Shown here: one piece after another, positions 1-8,787 of the stretch | Layout of the letters: the number at the start of each line of letters is the position of its first letter | Numbering within the stretch: position 1 is the stretch's first letter | Source: Xenococcaceae cyanobacterium MO_234.B1 | GTDB taxonomy: Bacteria; Cyanobacteriota; Cyanobacteriia; Cyanobacteriales; Xenococcaceae | Assembly: GCA_030064915.1 (NCBI GenBank) | Contig: JASJEK010000002.1 | Location: forward strand, 1-46,579 | Direction: 5' to 3' | DNA: 46,579 bases | Notes under the pieces: generated by a model | What the model was told of the DNA's origin: nothing | What the model saw: only the letters and a program-made list of their open reading frames with translations | Database searches by the model: none | Made by a program: the position numbers and the translations under genes

Positions 1-470
1 TAGAGAGAGAATAAATGAGAATTTCTGGCACTTGTTATGATTTCAATTCGCCCATTCTCATGAAGGGTTGCTTCATGAGAATGGACAGGGGTTTTCGCTC
101 CAGAAGGCGCGATCAGCTTCGCTGCCTCGCTTACGCTCCTATCGTCAACAGGATAAATTTTCGGACCATACAGTTAAAGGGTGCTCACTAAAAGCGAGAT
201 TTTCAAGTATTGAGACTGGCTCACGTCTACTCGAGTCTGTAGTACTTTAGTCAGATATTTTGAGGGAACAATTTCAGGGCACCTCGAAAAATTCAAACTA
301 CACGGTTTAGTTTTGTAGTTTTAGCGCGCAGCTTCGCGGATCTCTTCGAGATCGCCCTGGAGCCTCACCAACTACTTTTGACTGCACCCTGTACTTATCT
401 TTAGGTAGTCCCTACAAAACAGTGGAGGTGCTGCCAAAAGGGGCTTGCATCAGCTAAAGTAGAAAATTGT
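1..470. other. Repeat-rich gene-free DNA before the IS1-type remnant
   Basis: No gene is supported here. The stretch holds a perfect hairpin (52-84, listed separately) and two GC-rich tracts of the kind found as dispersed palindromic repeats in cyanobacterial genomes: one around 104-143, and one around 323-360, where a short palindrome (CTCTTCGAGA-like) sits in a longer GC-rich context. A 60-codon open frame at 68-250 reads straight through these repeats and has no recognisable product, so it was not called. Confidence 0.5.
52..84. repeat. Perfect 14-bp inverted repeat with a 5-nt loop
   Basis: CCATTCTCATGAAG at 52-65 is followed by GGTTG and then its exact reverse complement at 71-84. A stem this long with a short loop resembles the subterminal hairpins of IS200/IS605-like elements or a stand-alone palindromic repeat. 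No run of T follows on either strand, so a simple terminator is less likely. Confidence 0.75.
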
Positions 471-554
471 GACTAGCAAGCGATCGCCAATAAATAACTG
501 GATGACAATTCCCTCTTACGACCCCAAACTTATCCATCCACTTTTTCCCCGTGC

Positions 555-1308
555 TTGCTCCGTCCTTACGCGCTCGGAAACCGAGGGCGCGGGCGGTGCG
601 CTTTTTGTCCCTGTCGAGATTGCCCCTACTACTTGGAACCAGAGAATTACATCACCAAAGATGGAACCTACCCAGTCCTCAAGGATGTACAAAGACGACA
701 GAGATTTTACAGCTCATGGAGGAGAGCATCGTTTTTCAGAAATGGCCTATTCATCTTTATTTGGGCATCATGGGAGTTTTCAAGAATATGTCCAGACAGC
801 GAAGATGACCACTTATGGGCTAAGTTGTGACCAAATTGCCGACGTCCTAGAGCGAGACTCAAGAACTATACTCCAATGGCAACAAGCGTTGGGAAAAAAG
901 AGTCAGAGGTTTCACTTAGCCCTATGTACCTTAATTGGCTTAACTCTAACTTTTATTCAAATGGACGAAATTTGGTCGTATTTGAAGCGAAAAAAGCGGC
1001 AGTTATGGGTATTCATCACCCTGGAAGCTGAAACTAAGTTTTGGATTAACTTTGAATTAGGTAGCCGAACTGGACAAACAGCAAATCCCTTGCTTAAGAA
1101 TCTTGTGTCTTTGATGCGGAAGGGTTTTGAGCATTTCTTATTGATCACAACAGACAAGTTGGCTGCCTCCGAAAAGGCGATCGCTAACAATCTCAAGAAA
1201 GTCCACTACGCTTATCTTCAAATCGTTAAGCAACGCCGAAACAAGCGGCTTGTTACGGTTAAAAAGAGAATTGTCCAAGGAAAAGAAGCTAATTTTGGCT
1301 TCAATTGA
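555..1308 (+). pseudogene. IS1-type transposase remnant, frameshifted
   Basis: Two reading frames must be joined to recover the protein. In the frame starting at 555 the translation shows an N-terminal zinc-ribbon-like segment (CPCRDCPYY) followed by KDGTYPVLKDVQRRQRFY, as at the start of IS1-family transposases. Near 714-722 homology moves to the frame that is open to 1308, giving GEHRFSE, then a helix-turn-helix-like stretch (LSCDQIADVLERDSRTI) and the DDE-type core QMDEIWSYLKRKKRQLW. An extra base near TCATGGAGGAGAG explains the shift. The expected second zinc-ribbon cysteine pair is damaged, and the C-terminus ends in FGFN without the usual tail. A GC-rich imperfect hairpin (about 570-590) lies at the 5' end. 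No terminal inverted repeats were found, so the outer limits of the element are unknown. Confidence 0.72.
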
Positions 1309-1828
1309 GGGATAAAGATCGATAAGTATCTCCCCCTGCTTGTCTCAACCCCATCAATTTAAAGTTGACAGACCACTAGGGCGGGTAGTTCTTACAAACT
1401 GATGCATGTGAGACTCTGGTCAATTAATCATCTTCATGGATGTTCCCGTACCGACTGGCATTTTCCCTAAGATTTTCAACTCGGTTAAAGCTAGTCACAG
1501 ACTTATATGCAGATTTTCGGACAAGTCTAATGGTTAAGAAGGGGCAATAGAGCCAAAGAATCAGTGCATAAAAATCTGGGGATTCCCCAATAAGTTAGTA
1601 GAACATAGCAGTTCTTAAACTTATGGAGTACAGATTTTCCCCCTTTAATCTTCAGGAAGAGACTTAATATATCCAGATATTGATACCATAAATTGATTAG
1701 TTTTATTTTCAAGTCTTCTTCGGTGCCCTTTCCCCAGACATAGCCAAGGTAAACAAACCTCACGCTTTCGGAGAATTGCTATATCTTAATTAGACTTGTG
1801 ATGCCCGTGGCATTACTAGGAGCAGTAG
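1309..1828. other. Gene-free spacer before the CHAT/DUF1822 cluster
   Basis: No supported gene. It carries one copy of a short dispersed repeat (1337-1378). A 78-codon frame on the minus strand (1527-1763) has no recognisable product and no good ribosome-binding site and was not called. Just before the next gene are a small palindrome (ATGCC-CGT-GGCAT, 1801-1813) and a good Shine-Dalgarno AGGAG about 6 nt from the ATG at 1829, so the promoter and 5' leader of the CHAT cluster should lie in this spacer. Confidence 0.5.
1337..1378. repeat. Short dispersed repeat, copy A
   Basis: The segment containing TGCTTGTCTCAA and then ATCAATTTAAAGTTGACA recurs in the same orientation at 45744-45783. It differs by a few substitutions and one indel between the two blocks. 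Both copies lie in gene-free DNA beside transposon debris. Confidence 0.65.
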
Positions 1829-3607
1829 ATGAGTGATAAATTTTACACATTTTACGATTTTACCAACAACAATGGTTATCCGCCATTTAAACCTCTAGTG
1901 CAATATCAATTAAAAAAGAGAATAGAAAGGCTGGCTAAGTTACATCCAGAATGGAAGGAGCCGGATTATGTCCAATATTTTGGCGAAATTTTGCTAAATA
2001 AGCCAGAATCGGATTTGGAAAGCCCTTTTGCTCATTGGCATTTCTTGGCTTATCTCGATTTAGACCGCTGTTATTTAATTTGGAGAAATTTTCATCATTT
2101 TCCTTTTTATGCAGCTAAGTCAGAAGACTTTTATGCTCTGACCAATGAAATTTTATGCCAACCACAGAAATTAAAAATATATCTGGCTAAGTATAATCCT
2201 CAAAATGAGAAGAAAGCTTCAGTTAAAACTTACATTCTCAGCATACTGAAAAACTCAATTAGAGAAAACATAGATTTACAATCAGATTGGCATTTGTTGT
2301 GTAATGTAGATGTAAATAGTCTCAGAAAGTTAAATAATTTCGGACAAAAATTGCGAAAAGCTTTAGTAAAATATGGCTTAAGAGAACCCAAAATTTCTCA
2401 GTATATTTTTGCTTGGCAATATTTTGTACCAGTTTATAAAAACAATAGAGTTTATAATTTTGCTCAGAGAAAAAATCAAAGATGGCCAGAACCTGGAAAC
2501 TCGGATTTTGCGGAAGCTGCCAATTATTATAATACCCAAAGATTTCAGCCTGATGCTCCTCTACAAGTATCTTCTGGAAAAGAGCTAACATCAGAAATGC
2601 TCAAAAAATGGATGAATATTTGTATTGAAGCTCTACGACAAGCTGAAGAAATAATTGAAATTTCTCGTGATGCAGATATTTATGAAAGACAAGAAGAACA
2701 GATTGATAATTGGATAGTTTTAGATTTAGATTGTCAAGACGAAGAGTCAGATTCTTTAGAGCAAGTTGAAATAATATTAAGGCAAGAAATAAAGAAAATT
2801 GAAACAAATTTTGACAGAATTAAGAGTAGAATTCCTCAACAATTACGTCGGGCAATTATGCCATTGTGCTATGCTAATCGACTAGCTATTTTAAATCAAG
2901 AACAGTTGGCTAGTTTATTAGGAGTACACCAAGGAACTATTTCCCGTTATATCTCTAAATATATTGAAGTTCCTTTATTGAATAGATTGAGAGATTTACT
3001 TATTAAAAAATTCGATTTTGAACTTTATCTAGATACATTTTTATCAGACAGATTTGCTAATCCTCATAAGGAAAGTCTTCTGGATGGGTTATTACTTGAA
3101 TCTCTTAAAGAGTTGGACAATAAAAAACAATATATTCTGAAATTACGCTATGGTCAGAAAATGACTTTAAAAAAAATCAAGCTAAAAATAAATTCCGAAA
3201 AAAATATTAATGAGGATGACATTAGTGAAATCAAAAACGAGTTAAGAAGATTATTTCAAGAAAAATTCAATAAATGGCAAACTGCATATATTAAATTTTG
3301 GCTAATAAATCATAATAAAAATCTTATTCAAGGGGTTTTGTTAAATGGGTTTAAGCAATTAACTATTCTCAATCAAGAAATTCTTAAGAAGCGATATTGT
3401 CAAAAAATAGATGAAAAAGAAATTATGAATCTTTATCCTAAATGTAGTGTCAGTCAAATTATATATGAAGCAAAGCAGCAATTACAGGAACATCTACTTC
3501 AGTGGATTAAGAATCATTTGGGTATTGATTTAATTTCAAATAATTTACAAGTTAGATCGGTTATTGATGATTGGTTATTAACCGCTTTAATTTATTTAGA
3601 AATATAA
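1829..3607 (+). CDS. Large sigma-70-family-like protein of the CHAT/DUF1822 cluster
   Basis: A 592-residue protein of a cyanobacterial type usually annotated as sigma-70-family RNA polymerase sigma factor. The opening segment is rich in aromatic and basic residues (YDFTNNNGYPPFKPLVQYQ). Around residues 345-395 lies a clear helix-turn-helix (LNQEQLASLLGVHQGTISRY). Two later segments (about 435-470 and 510-560) each look like degenerate sigma region 4 units, with ILKLRYGQKM and ILKKRYCQKI preceding further helices. Start: ATG with AGGAG 6 nt upstream. The next gene begins 27 bp downstream, so it is probably the first gene of an operon with DUF1822, CHAT-CHASE2 and DUF928. Its size is far above a usual ECF sigma factor. 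It may be a sigma-like regulator rather than a true promoter-recognition subunit; core polymerase binding is not shown by the sequence. Confidence 0.72.
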   Translation: MSDKFYTFYDFTNNNGYPPFKPLVQYQLKKRIERLAKLHPEWKEPDYVQYFGEILLNKPESDLESPFAHWHFLAYLDLDRCYLIWRNFHHFPFYAAKSEDFYALTNEILCQPQKLKIYLAKYNPQNEKKASVKTYILSILKNSIRENIDLQSDWHLLCNVDVNSLRKLNNFGQKLRKALVKYGLREPKISQYIFAWQYFVPVYKNNRVYNFAQRKNQRWPEPGNSDFAEAANYYNTQRFQPDAPLQVSSGKELTSEMLKKWMNICIEALRQAEEIIEISRDADIYERQEEQIDNWIVLDLDCQDEESDSLEQVEIILRQEIKKIETNFDRIKSRIPQQLRRAIMPLCYANRLAILNQEQLASLLGVHQGTISRYISKYIEVPLLNRLRDLLIKKFDFELYLDTFLSDRFANPHKESLLDGLLLESLKELDNKKQYILKLRYGQKMTLKKIKLKINSEKNINEDDISEIKNELRRLFQEKFNKWQTAYIKFWLINHNKNLIQGVLLNGFKQLTILNQEILKKRYCQKIDEKEIMNLYPKCSVSQIIYEAKQQLQEHLLQWIKNHLGIDLISNNLQVRSVIDDWLLTALIYLEI

Positions 3608-3634
3608 GTCTAGTTAAAGAGGAAAACATAAAAT

Positions 3635-5107
3635 ATGTTGAGTTTACGTAAACTATCAATTAGTTATCCTAACCAATTATGGTTGAAAATAACCGAGAAA
3701 ATACAACAGAAATCTTGGCTGCGATCGCAATGGTATTCTAATCCTACTAGTCGATGTCAAGCTTACCTAAACGATCTCTGTTGGCAAACTTTCATCCCCT
3801 GGTTAGAAGCTTGGTTAGAAGAAGATAGTAACGAGTCTAATTTAATTGACAAGAAATATCTAGCCAATATTTGGGAATTTGTTAACGGTAGTATTATCAA
3901 CTTAGGTCAAACTAAAATAGTATTAATTCCCAGTGAGACGACTGATATCGAAGAATTTGACATACCTCAAGAGTGGGTTGATATTCCTCAATGGCAAGCA
4001 GATTATTATTTAGCCATTCAAGTAAATTTAGACTTTCCTGACGAAGCTTGGATGCGAGTAATAGGATACGTTAGTTATCAACAATTGAAAGATAAAGGAG
4101 TATATTATAAGAGCGATCGCTCTTACTATATCAGTCAGGAATATTTAGAGGAAGATATCACAGAGATATTATTATCTTACCAACAAGTTGCTCAAACCAA
4201 ACAGGAATTAGTAACTCAAACGGGATTATCTTTAGCAACAGCTAATCAGTTGTTAGATAGATTAGGTAATCCATCAGTGTATTACCCTCGTCTAGCAATT
4301 CCTTTCCCACAATGGGCGATGTTGGTGACTAATCCTCAATGGAGGCAAAAATTATTTGAAAAACGAACTGAATCAGCTAAAGTTTCACTGTTTAGTTCCC
4401 AAGCAGTAAATTTGAGACAATGGTTACAGAAGGTAGTTAGTACAATAGAAGAAGAGGTATTTAGTACAATAGAAGAAGGTTGGCAAACAGTAGAAACTCT
4501 TTTTACTCCCCTTGAACCAATTCCTGTACGCGGATATCAAAATACAGAAGAAACTATTACCAAAGAAGCAATTACTCCCCTAATTCAGCTTCTACAACCC
4601 AATAACCTTGAAAAAGAACGCACTCAAGCTGCTGGAGTACTGGGAAAAATTGGTGGGGGACACCCGGAAGTTATCAAAGCTTTAACGGAATTATTGCATA
4701 CCGCTAAAGAGGAAGAAACTCGTTGGGAAGCTGCTTTAAGCCTAGGAAAGATCGATCCAGGCAATCCTCATGGAGGCGTAAAAAAGGGCAAGCTAATTGA
4801 CTTAGGCATACAACTGGAAGGTCAAAAAATTGTTTTGATTGTAGCTATCATGCCTCAAACTCAGGATAGAGTGGGAGTCTGGATACAATTAAAACCTGCT
4901 AATGAGTTAATTAAGCTGCCTCCTCATCTCAAACTCAGCATAATCTCTCAGGGAAAAACCTATTTAGAAGCAGAAGCTAGAAGCGATAATGAAGGTAAGG
5001 GTAAAGATAAGTGCATTCAACTGCGCTTTACTCCTCCATCAGGAACAAATTTTCAAGTACAGGTAACTCTTGATAATGCCAGCTTTACCGAAAATTTTGA
5101 TGCCTAA
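3635..5107 (+). CDS. DUF1822-family protein with a HEAT-like segment
   Basis: A 490-residue protein with no signal peptide or membrane segment, so probably cytosolic. Residues about 1-270 match the cyanobacterial DUF1822 family as I know it: tryptophan-rich segments such as QADYYLAIQVNLDFPDEAWMR followed at a distance by RLAIPFPQW. Around residues 305-375 there are two helical repeats resembling HEAT/PBS-lyase units (AAGVLGKIGGGHPEVIKALTELL and EAALSLGKIDP). The last roughly 110 residues are beta-rich with a CIQLRF strand and may form a small sandwich domain. It lies between the sigma-like gene (27-bp gap) and the CHAT-CHASE2 gene (25-bp gap). The function of the family is not established. 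From position it could be a partner or substrate of the CHAT protease, or an inhibitor of the sigma-like protein; both are inference. Confidence 0.75.
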   Translation: MLSLRKLSISYPNQLWLKITEKIQQKSWLRSQWYSNPTSRCQAYLNDLCWQTFIPWLEAWLEEDSNESNLIDKKYLANIWEFVNGSIINLGQTKIVLIPSETTDIEEFDIPQEWVDIPQWQADYYLAIQVNLDFPDEAWMRVIGYVSYQQLKDKGVYYKSDRSYYISQEYLEEDITEILLSYQQVAQTKQELVTQTGLSLATANQLLDRLGNPSVYYPRLAIPFPQWAMLVTNPQWRQKLFEKRTESAKVSLFSSQAVNLRQWLQKVVSTIEEEVFSTIEEGWQTVETLFTPLEPIPVRGYQNTEETITKEAITPLIQLLQPNNLEKERTQAAGVLGKIGGGHPEVIKALTELLHTAKEEETRWEAALSLGKIDPGNPHGGVKKGKLIDLGIQLEGQKIVLIVAIMPQTQDRVGVWIQLKPANELIKLPPHLKLSIISQGKTYLEAEARSDNEGKGKDKCIQLRFTPPSGTNFQVQVTLDNASFTENFDA

Positions 5108-5132
5108 TTTTTAATTTTTAAATTATATAGCT

Positions 5133-7535
5133 ATGGGCAGAGTAGCAATTCTCAAAATCGGACATGGAAACTTTCAGCAAGGATTTGAAGTGTCTTTAGA
5201 AATCAAAGAAGATCGAGGTCAATCCTTGGTAGAAATTGAAGGAAAACTACCTGCAAATACAGATATTGAAAATTTATATCAATCTTGGCAACAATCTTTT
5301 TATCGGGTGACGGGAATATATCGAAAAATATATAGAAATGGTGAAAGCTGGGATATTGATGAAAGTATAGCTACGAATATTGCTAACAGCGATTTAGTGA
5401 CAGATTGCTGGCAAAAAGTTCAACGTTTAGAAGCCAATATGCAATCATGGCTACAACCGTCAGCAGATATTAATTGGCAAAAGATCCGCGAAAGGTTAGC
5501 CCAAGAATTAGCTCGTAATTCTCAAGAAATAAGATTAATAATTAAAGCCAGAAAAGAAGAACTATGGAAACTACCTTGGCACCTATGGGATTTATTATCA
5601 GATTATCCCGATGTAGGTATTGGTTACAGTACGAATGAACACTATACACTTCCTTTAATAGAAACAACTCATAATAAAGTTCGCATTCTCGCTGTTTTTG
5701 GAGATAGTAAAAATATCGATTTAACAGAAGATTTACAAGCAATTAATGATTTAAAAAATACCGAACCAGTTTTTTTACACCAGCCTAATTCCAGAGAACT
5801 AATTCAAAAGTTACGAGACAATGAAGGTTGGGATATATTCTTTTTTGCTGGTCATAGCCAGTCAGAAACCAATGCCGGTCGAATTTATCTTAGTGAAAGA
5901 GAAAGTTTAACGAACGATCAGTTTAAAAACGCTCTAACAGAAGCAATTAGTAAAGGCTTAAAAATAGCAATTTTTAACTCTTGTGACGGTTTAAAACTAG
6001 CCCAAAGACTAGCTGATTTGCATATTCCAGTAGTTATTGTCATGCAGGAAATAGTACCAGATCTAGTTGCTCAATCCTTTTTAAAAGAATTTTTAACCGA
6101 ATATAACTCAGGACAGCCTTTATATACTGCTGTTCGTAAGGCACAAGCTAGACTGGAAGAATTTACTGATTACCCTGGTGCAACTTGGTTGCCGTTGATT
6201 TTCCAAAATCCTACTGTAATACCACCCAAATGGAATGACTTTTTGAGTGTAACTTCAGACCAGCTAACACCTCAATCTAGCAAAGTAGTTCCTTTCCAGC
6301 AATCAAAACCTCAATGGTATCGACTTGTTCAAGTAGTTCTCAATAGTTTAGCGATCGCCACTTTAATAATCGGAGTGCGTTGCTTGGGCATACTCCAACC
6401 ATTAGAATTATACGCCTATGATCGCCTGATGCAATTATGCCCTGGGGAAGGAAAGCCAGACCCTCGCATTTTGGTAGTTACCATCGATAACTCTGATATT
6501 AAATATCAAGAACAAGAAGGAATGAAGCATAAAAGTTCCTTAGAATCTTTATCAGATCGAGCTCTTAACAAATTATTAGATGAACTAGAAAAGCTCAATC
6601 CTACTACTATTGGCTTAGATATTTATCGACCAGCCGGTTTTGCTCCTGCTTTATCTAGCCGTCTGCAAGAAGACGAGGGTTTTTTTGTTATCTGTAAGGC
6701 TCATTCTGTTGAAAATAATCAAGACTTTTATGGTACTCCTCCACCTCAAGAAAAAGAAATACCAAAACAACGATGGGGTTTTAGTGACGTTCTTCTGGAT
6801 CAAGATAAAGTAGTCCGTCGCCATCTTTTAAGTATGATTTCTGAATCGACAGACCCCTGTGATACTGAGTATTCCCTAAGCTCATTACTCGCCTTGCATT
6901 ATTTATCTCAGAAACAAGATATGACAGCTAAACTTACCTCTAAAGGAGAATGGCAGCTTAAAAATCTAATTCTTAAGAGATTAAATAATCATAGCAGCGG
7001 ATATCAAAAACTAGATGACCGTGGTTATCAAATACTTCTTAATTACCGTTCCTACTCCTCTCCTAAAACCGTTGCCAATAGTATTTCATTACAAAAAGTA
7101 CTAGAGGAGGGAATTCCTTCTACCCTGGTAAAGAGAGTGCAACAACCAATCATCCTTATCGGTACTATTGCCAGAGGGGAAAAGTATGATGATTTCTTTG
7201 ATACACCTTACGGAGAAGAAATTCCAGGGGTTTTTCTCCAAGCACAAATGGTAAGTCAAATTATTAGTGCAGTTTTAGATGAACGTCCCCTACTGTGGTG
7301 GTGGAGCAATTGGGTTGAAGTGCTTTGGATTTGGGGAGCATCAATGGTAGGAGGGATATTAGTTATTTTTACTACTCATGGATCGTGTCTAGTTCTCAAT
7401 GTAACTGGCAGTTTAATAGGAATATTAGCTATCTGCTTGGTTCTCTTTACTCACGGAGGATGGATACCTCTAATACCTCCAGCATTAGCTTTAGTAATCA
7501 CTACCATAATAACTTATAAAATAATTCGTAATTAA
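5133..7535 (+). CDS. CHAT protease - CHASE2 sensor membrane protein
   Basis: An 800-residue fusion. The N-terminal half holds a CHAT (caspase-fold) peptidase domain at about 110-365. The two expected catalytic residues are visible: His241 in FFFAGHSQ and Cys284 in IFNSCDGL, 43 residues apart, with a late ATWLPLIFQNP strand as in other CHAT proteins. A membrane helix follows at about 398-417, then a CHASE2 domain (about 420-690; YDRLMQLCPG, ILVVTIDNSDI, TIGLDIYRP, IILIGTIARGEKYDDFFDTPYG). Three membrane helices (about 725-800) end the protein. The likely topology is a cytosolic protease and an extracytoplasmic CHASE2 ligand sensor, with the chain ending at the membrane and no histidine kinase or cyclase output. 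The protease is therefore probably the output domain. The intact dyad argues for activity; substrate and ligand are unknown. Confidence 0.88.
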   Translation: MGRVAILKIGHGNFQQGFEVSLEIKEDRGQSLVEIEGKLPANTDIENLYQSWQQSFYRVTGIYRKIYRNGESWDIDESIATNIANSDLVTDCWQKVQRLEANMQSWLQPSADINWQKIRERLAQELARNSQEIRLIIKARKEELWKLPWHLWDLLSDYPDVGIGYSTNEHYTLPLIETTHNKVRILAVFGDSKNIDLTEDLQAINDLKNTEPVFLHQPNSRELIQKLRDNEGWDIFFFAGHSQSETNAGRIYLSERESLTNDQFKNALTEAISKGLKIAIFNSCDGLKLAQRLADLHIPVVIVMQEIVPDLVAQSFLKEFLTEYNSGQPLYTAVRKAQARLEEFTDYPGATWLPLIFQNPTVIPPKWNDFLSVTSDQLTPQSSKVVPFQQSKPQWYRLVQVVLNSLAIATLIIGVRCLGILQPLELYAYDRLMQLCPGEGKPDPRILVVTIDNSDIKYQEQEGMKHKSSLESLSDRALNKLLDELEKLNPTTIGLDIYRPAGFAPALSSRLQEDEGFFVICKAHSVENNQDFYGTPPPQEKEIPKQRWGFSDVLLDQDKVVRRHLLSMISESTDPCDTEYSLSSLLALHYLSQKQDMTAKLTSKGEWQLKNLILKRLNNHSSGYQKLDDRGYQILLNYRSYSSPKTVANSISLQKVLEEGIPSTLVKRVQQPIILIGTIARGEKYDDFFDTPYGEEIPGVFLQAQMVSQIISAVLDERPLLWWWSNWVEVLWIWGASMVGGILVIFTTHGSCLVLNVTGSLIGILAICLVLFTHGGWIPLIPPALALVITTIITYKIIRN

Positions 7536-7599
7536 TCTATAAACTTCTTTATTAGCAATTTTCAATTACTATTTTTTGTTTAGAGAAAGAAAAATAAAA

Positions 7600-8427
7600 A
7601 TGTTTTTACTTAACTCATCTCGACAGAGGATAATGATCGGTTTAACTATTACTTTTAGTTTAAGTATGATAAGTCTGCTCGCTAATACTTCAGGAATAAA
7701 AGCACAATCTCGACAATCAAGTAACAATATTTCTCAAACTAGAAAAGTATCTTTCAATCCACCTCCTGTAACAGATAACGGAGCCCCTGGAGGTCGCAGA
7801 AAAGGGGCAGGAAGCCATAGCTTATGTGAAGTTGCAAACCAAGAAAAAGAGATTACTCCTCTGATTGCTTTAATGCCTAAAATATCTATAGAAACTGAAA
7901 CAAAAAGTAAAACTTATGTATGGGGCAAAACAGCTTTTGACCATCCTACTTTTTGGTTTTATGTTGCCTATCCAGCTAATACTTATGTTGAATTTATTCT
8001 TCAGGATGAAGCGGAAAATGAAATTTATCAAACTACTTTTATCTTAGATAAAATACCTGGTATCGTCAGCTTAACTCTTCCTAAAGATAAGATTACTTTA
8101 GAAACTGGGAAGAGTTATCATTGGTATTTCAATATTATGTGCAATCGAGAGGATACAACTGATGATTTTGTAGAAGGATGGGTAGAAAGAGTAGAATTGA
8201 ATCCAGTTATTAACAATCAGCTAGAGTCAGTTCAACCCTTAGAACGGGTATCTATTTATGCAGAAAATGGGCTTTGGTACGATACTTTAACTAATCTCGA
8301 TCGCCTACGACAAACAGAGTCAGAAAATAAAGCGATCGCTGCTATTTGGACTGATTTATTGCAACAAGTTGGTTTAGAGGAAATTAGTCAAGAGCCTGTT
8401 GTGAAGCGTTACAATTTGGAAAATTAA
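7600..8427 (+). CDS. DUF928-family secreted protein
   Basis: A 275-residue protein from the ATG at 7600. An upstream TTG at 7576 would add eight residues, but the ATG has AGAGAAAG about 10 nt upstream and puts the signal peptide at the start. The peptide is MFLLNSSRQ followed by a hydrophobic core and a probable cleavage site after GIKAQ. The mature part shows the DUF928 pattern: GAPGGRRKGAGS, LIALMP, then TFWFYVAYPANTYVEF, a beta-sandwich-like middle (SYHWYFNIMC) and an alpha-helical tail with WYDTLTNLDRLR. In cyanobacteria this family is often found near CHAT/CHASE2 proteins. It lies 64 bp after the CHAT-CHASE2 gene on the same strand. It may be a periplasmic partner of CHASE2, but that is inference. 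Confidence 0.82.
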   Translation: MFLLNSSRQRIMIGLTITFSLSMISLLANTSGIKAQSRQSSNNISQTRKVSFNPPPVTDNGAPGGRRKGAGSHSLCEVANQEKEITPLIALMPKISIETETKSKTYVWGKTAFDHPTFWFYVAYPANTYVEFILQDEAENEIYQTTFILDKIPGIVSLTLPKDKITLETGKSYHWYFNIMCNREDTTDDFVEGWVERVELNPVINNQLESVQPLERVSIYAENGLWYDTLTNLDRLRQTESENKAIAAIWTDLLQQVGLEEISQEPVVKRYNLEN

Positions 8428-8441
8428 TTAGTTTTATCTCT

Positions 8442-8570
8442 CTACTTTTTCTGAATCATTTTTTTTCTTTGAAGACGTTCTCGACGTTGACTACGAAGAT
8501 CCGCTTCAACCATGGCATTTGAGATGGCTGCTATATAATTCAGGGAGTTGAAGCATTCTGTTTTCAACAA
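8442..8570 (-). pseudogene. C-terminal coding scrap of unknown origin
   Basis: The minus strand carries an open frame of 42 codons ending at a TAG (8442-8444). It contains SLNYIAAISNAMVEADLRSQ and a basic tail rich in Arg and Lys. It opens directly after a TAA with only TTG codons available as starts, so it looks like the end of a longer gene whose front has been lost. The composition suggests a transposase tail, but I do not recognise the family. It may be chance coding. Confidence 0.3.
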
Positions 8571-8587
8571 TTAGACTTTATTGATAA

Positions 8588-8612
8588 TAGTCTCTCATCT
8601 TTTGGGAGACTA
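8588..8612. other. Hairpin between the two convergent ends of the cluster
   Basis: TAGTCTC at 8588-8594 pairs with GAGACTA at 8606-8612 across an 11-nt loop. It lies between the end of the DUF928 gene and the end of the short sigma-like gene, which converge on this region. It could be a weak terminator for either gene; no strong T-run follows. Confidence 0.3.
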
Positions 8613-8757
8613 CTTCCTTCAATCCCCGATAACATCTGCTTTTTGACCTTGGCTGTAACCCCTCCAGCGGACTGGCTAACTCTCGCTCGAATATAAGGTA
8701 GATATTCTGAGAACTATTCCTGTTAGAGAGTGTTTGTAAACTAATATAAAGCCAGCG

Positions 8758-8782
8758 TGTCTCGCTTTAAGTCGGTAGCCCT
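8758..8782. repeat. 25-bp dispersed repeat, copy A
   Basis: TGTCTCGCTTTAAGT followed by CGGTAGCCCT matches 36063-36087 at 23 of 25 positions in the same orientation. It ends 5 bp before the stop codon of the short sigma-like gene. The core TGTCTC...TTTAA(A)GTTG also resembles the 1337/45744 repeat pair. Confidence 0.55.
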
Positions 8783-8787
8783 TTTCT

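Noticed and set aside
469-720. Start of the long frame at 469 as the true N-terminus of the IS1-type protein
   Set aside because: The first 80 or so codons read through a GC-rich palindrome and have no transposase similarity; the matching zinc-ribbon-like segment is in another frame.
1527-1763. 78-codon minus-strand frame upstream of the CHAT cluster
   Set aside because: No recognisable product, no convincing start signal and biased composition; it is probably chance coding in a promoter-bearing spacer.
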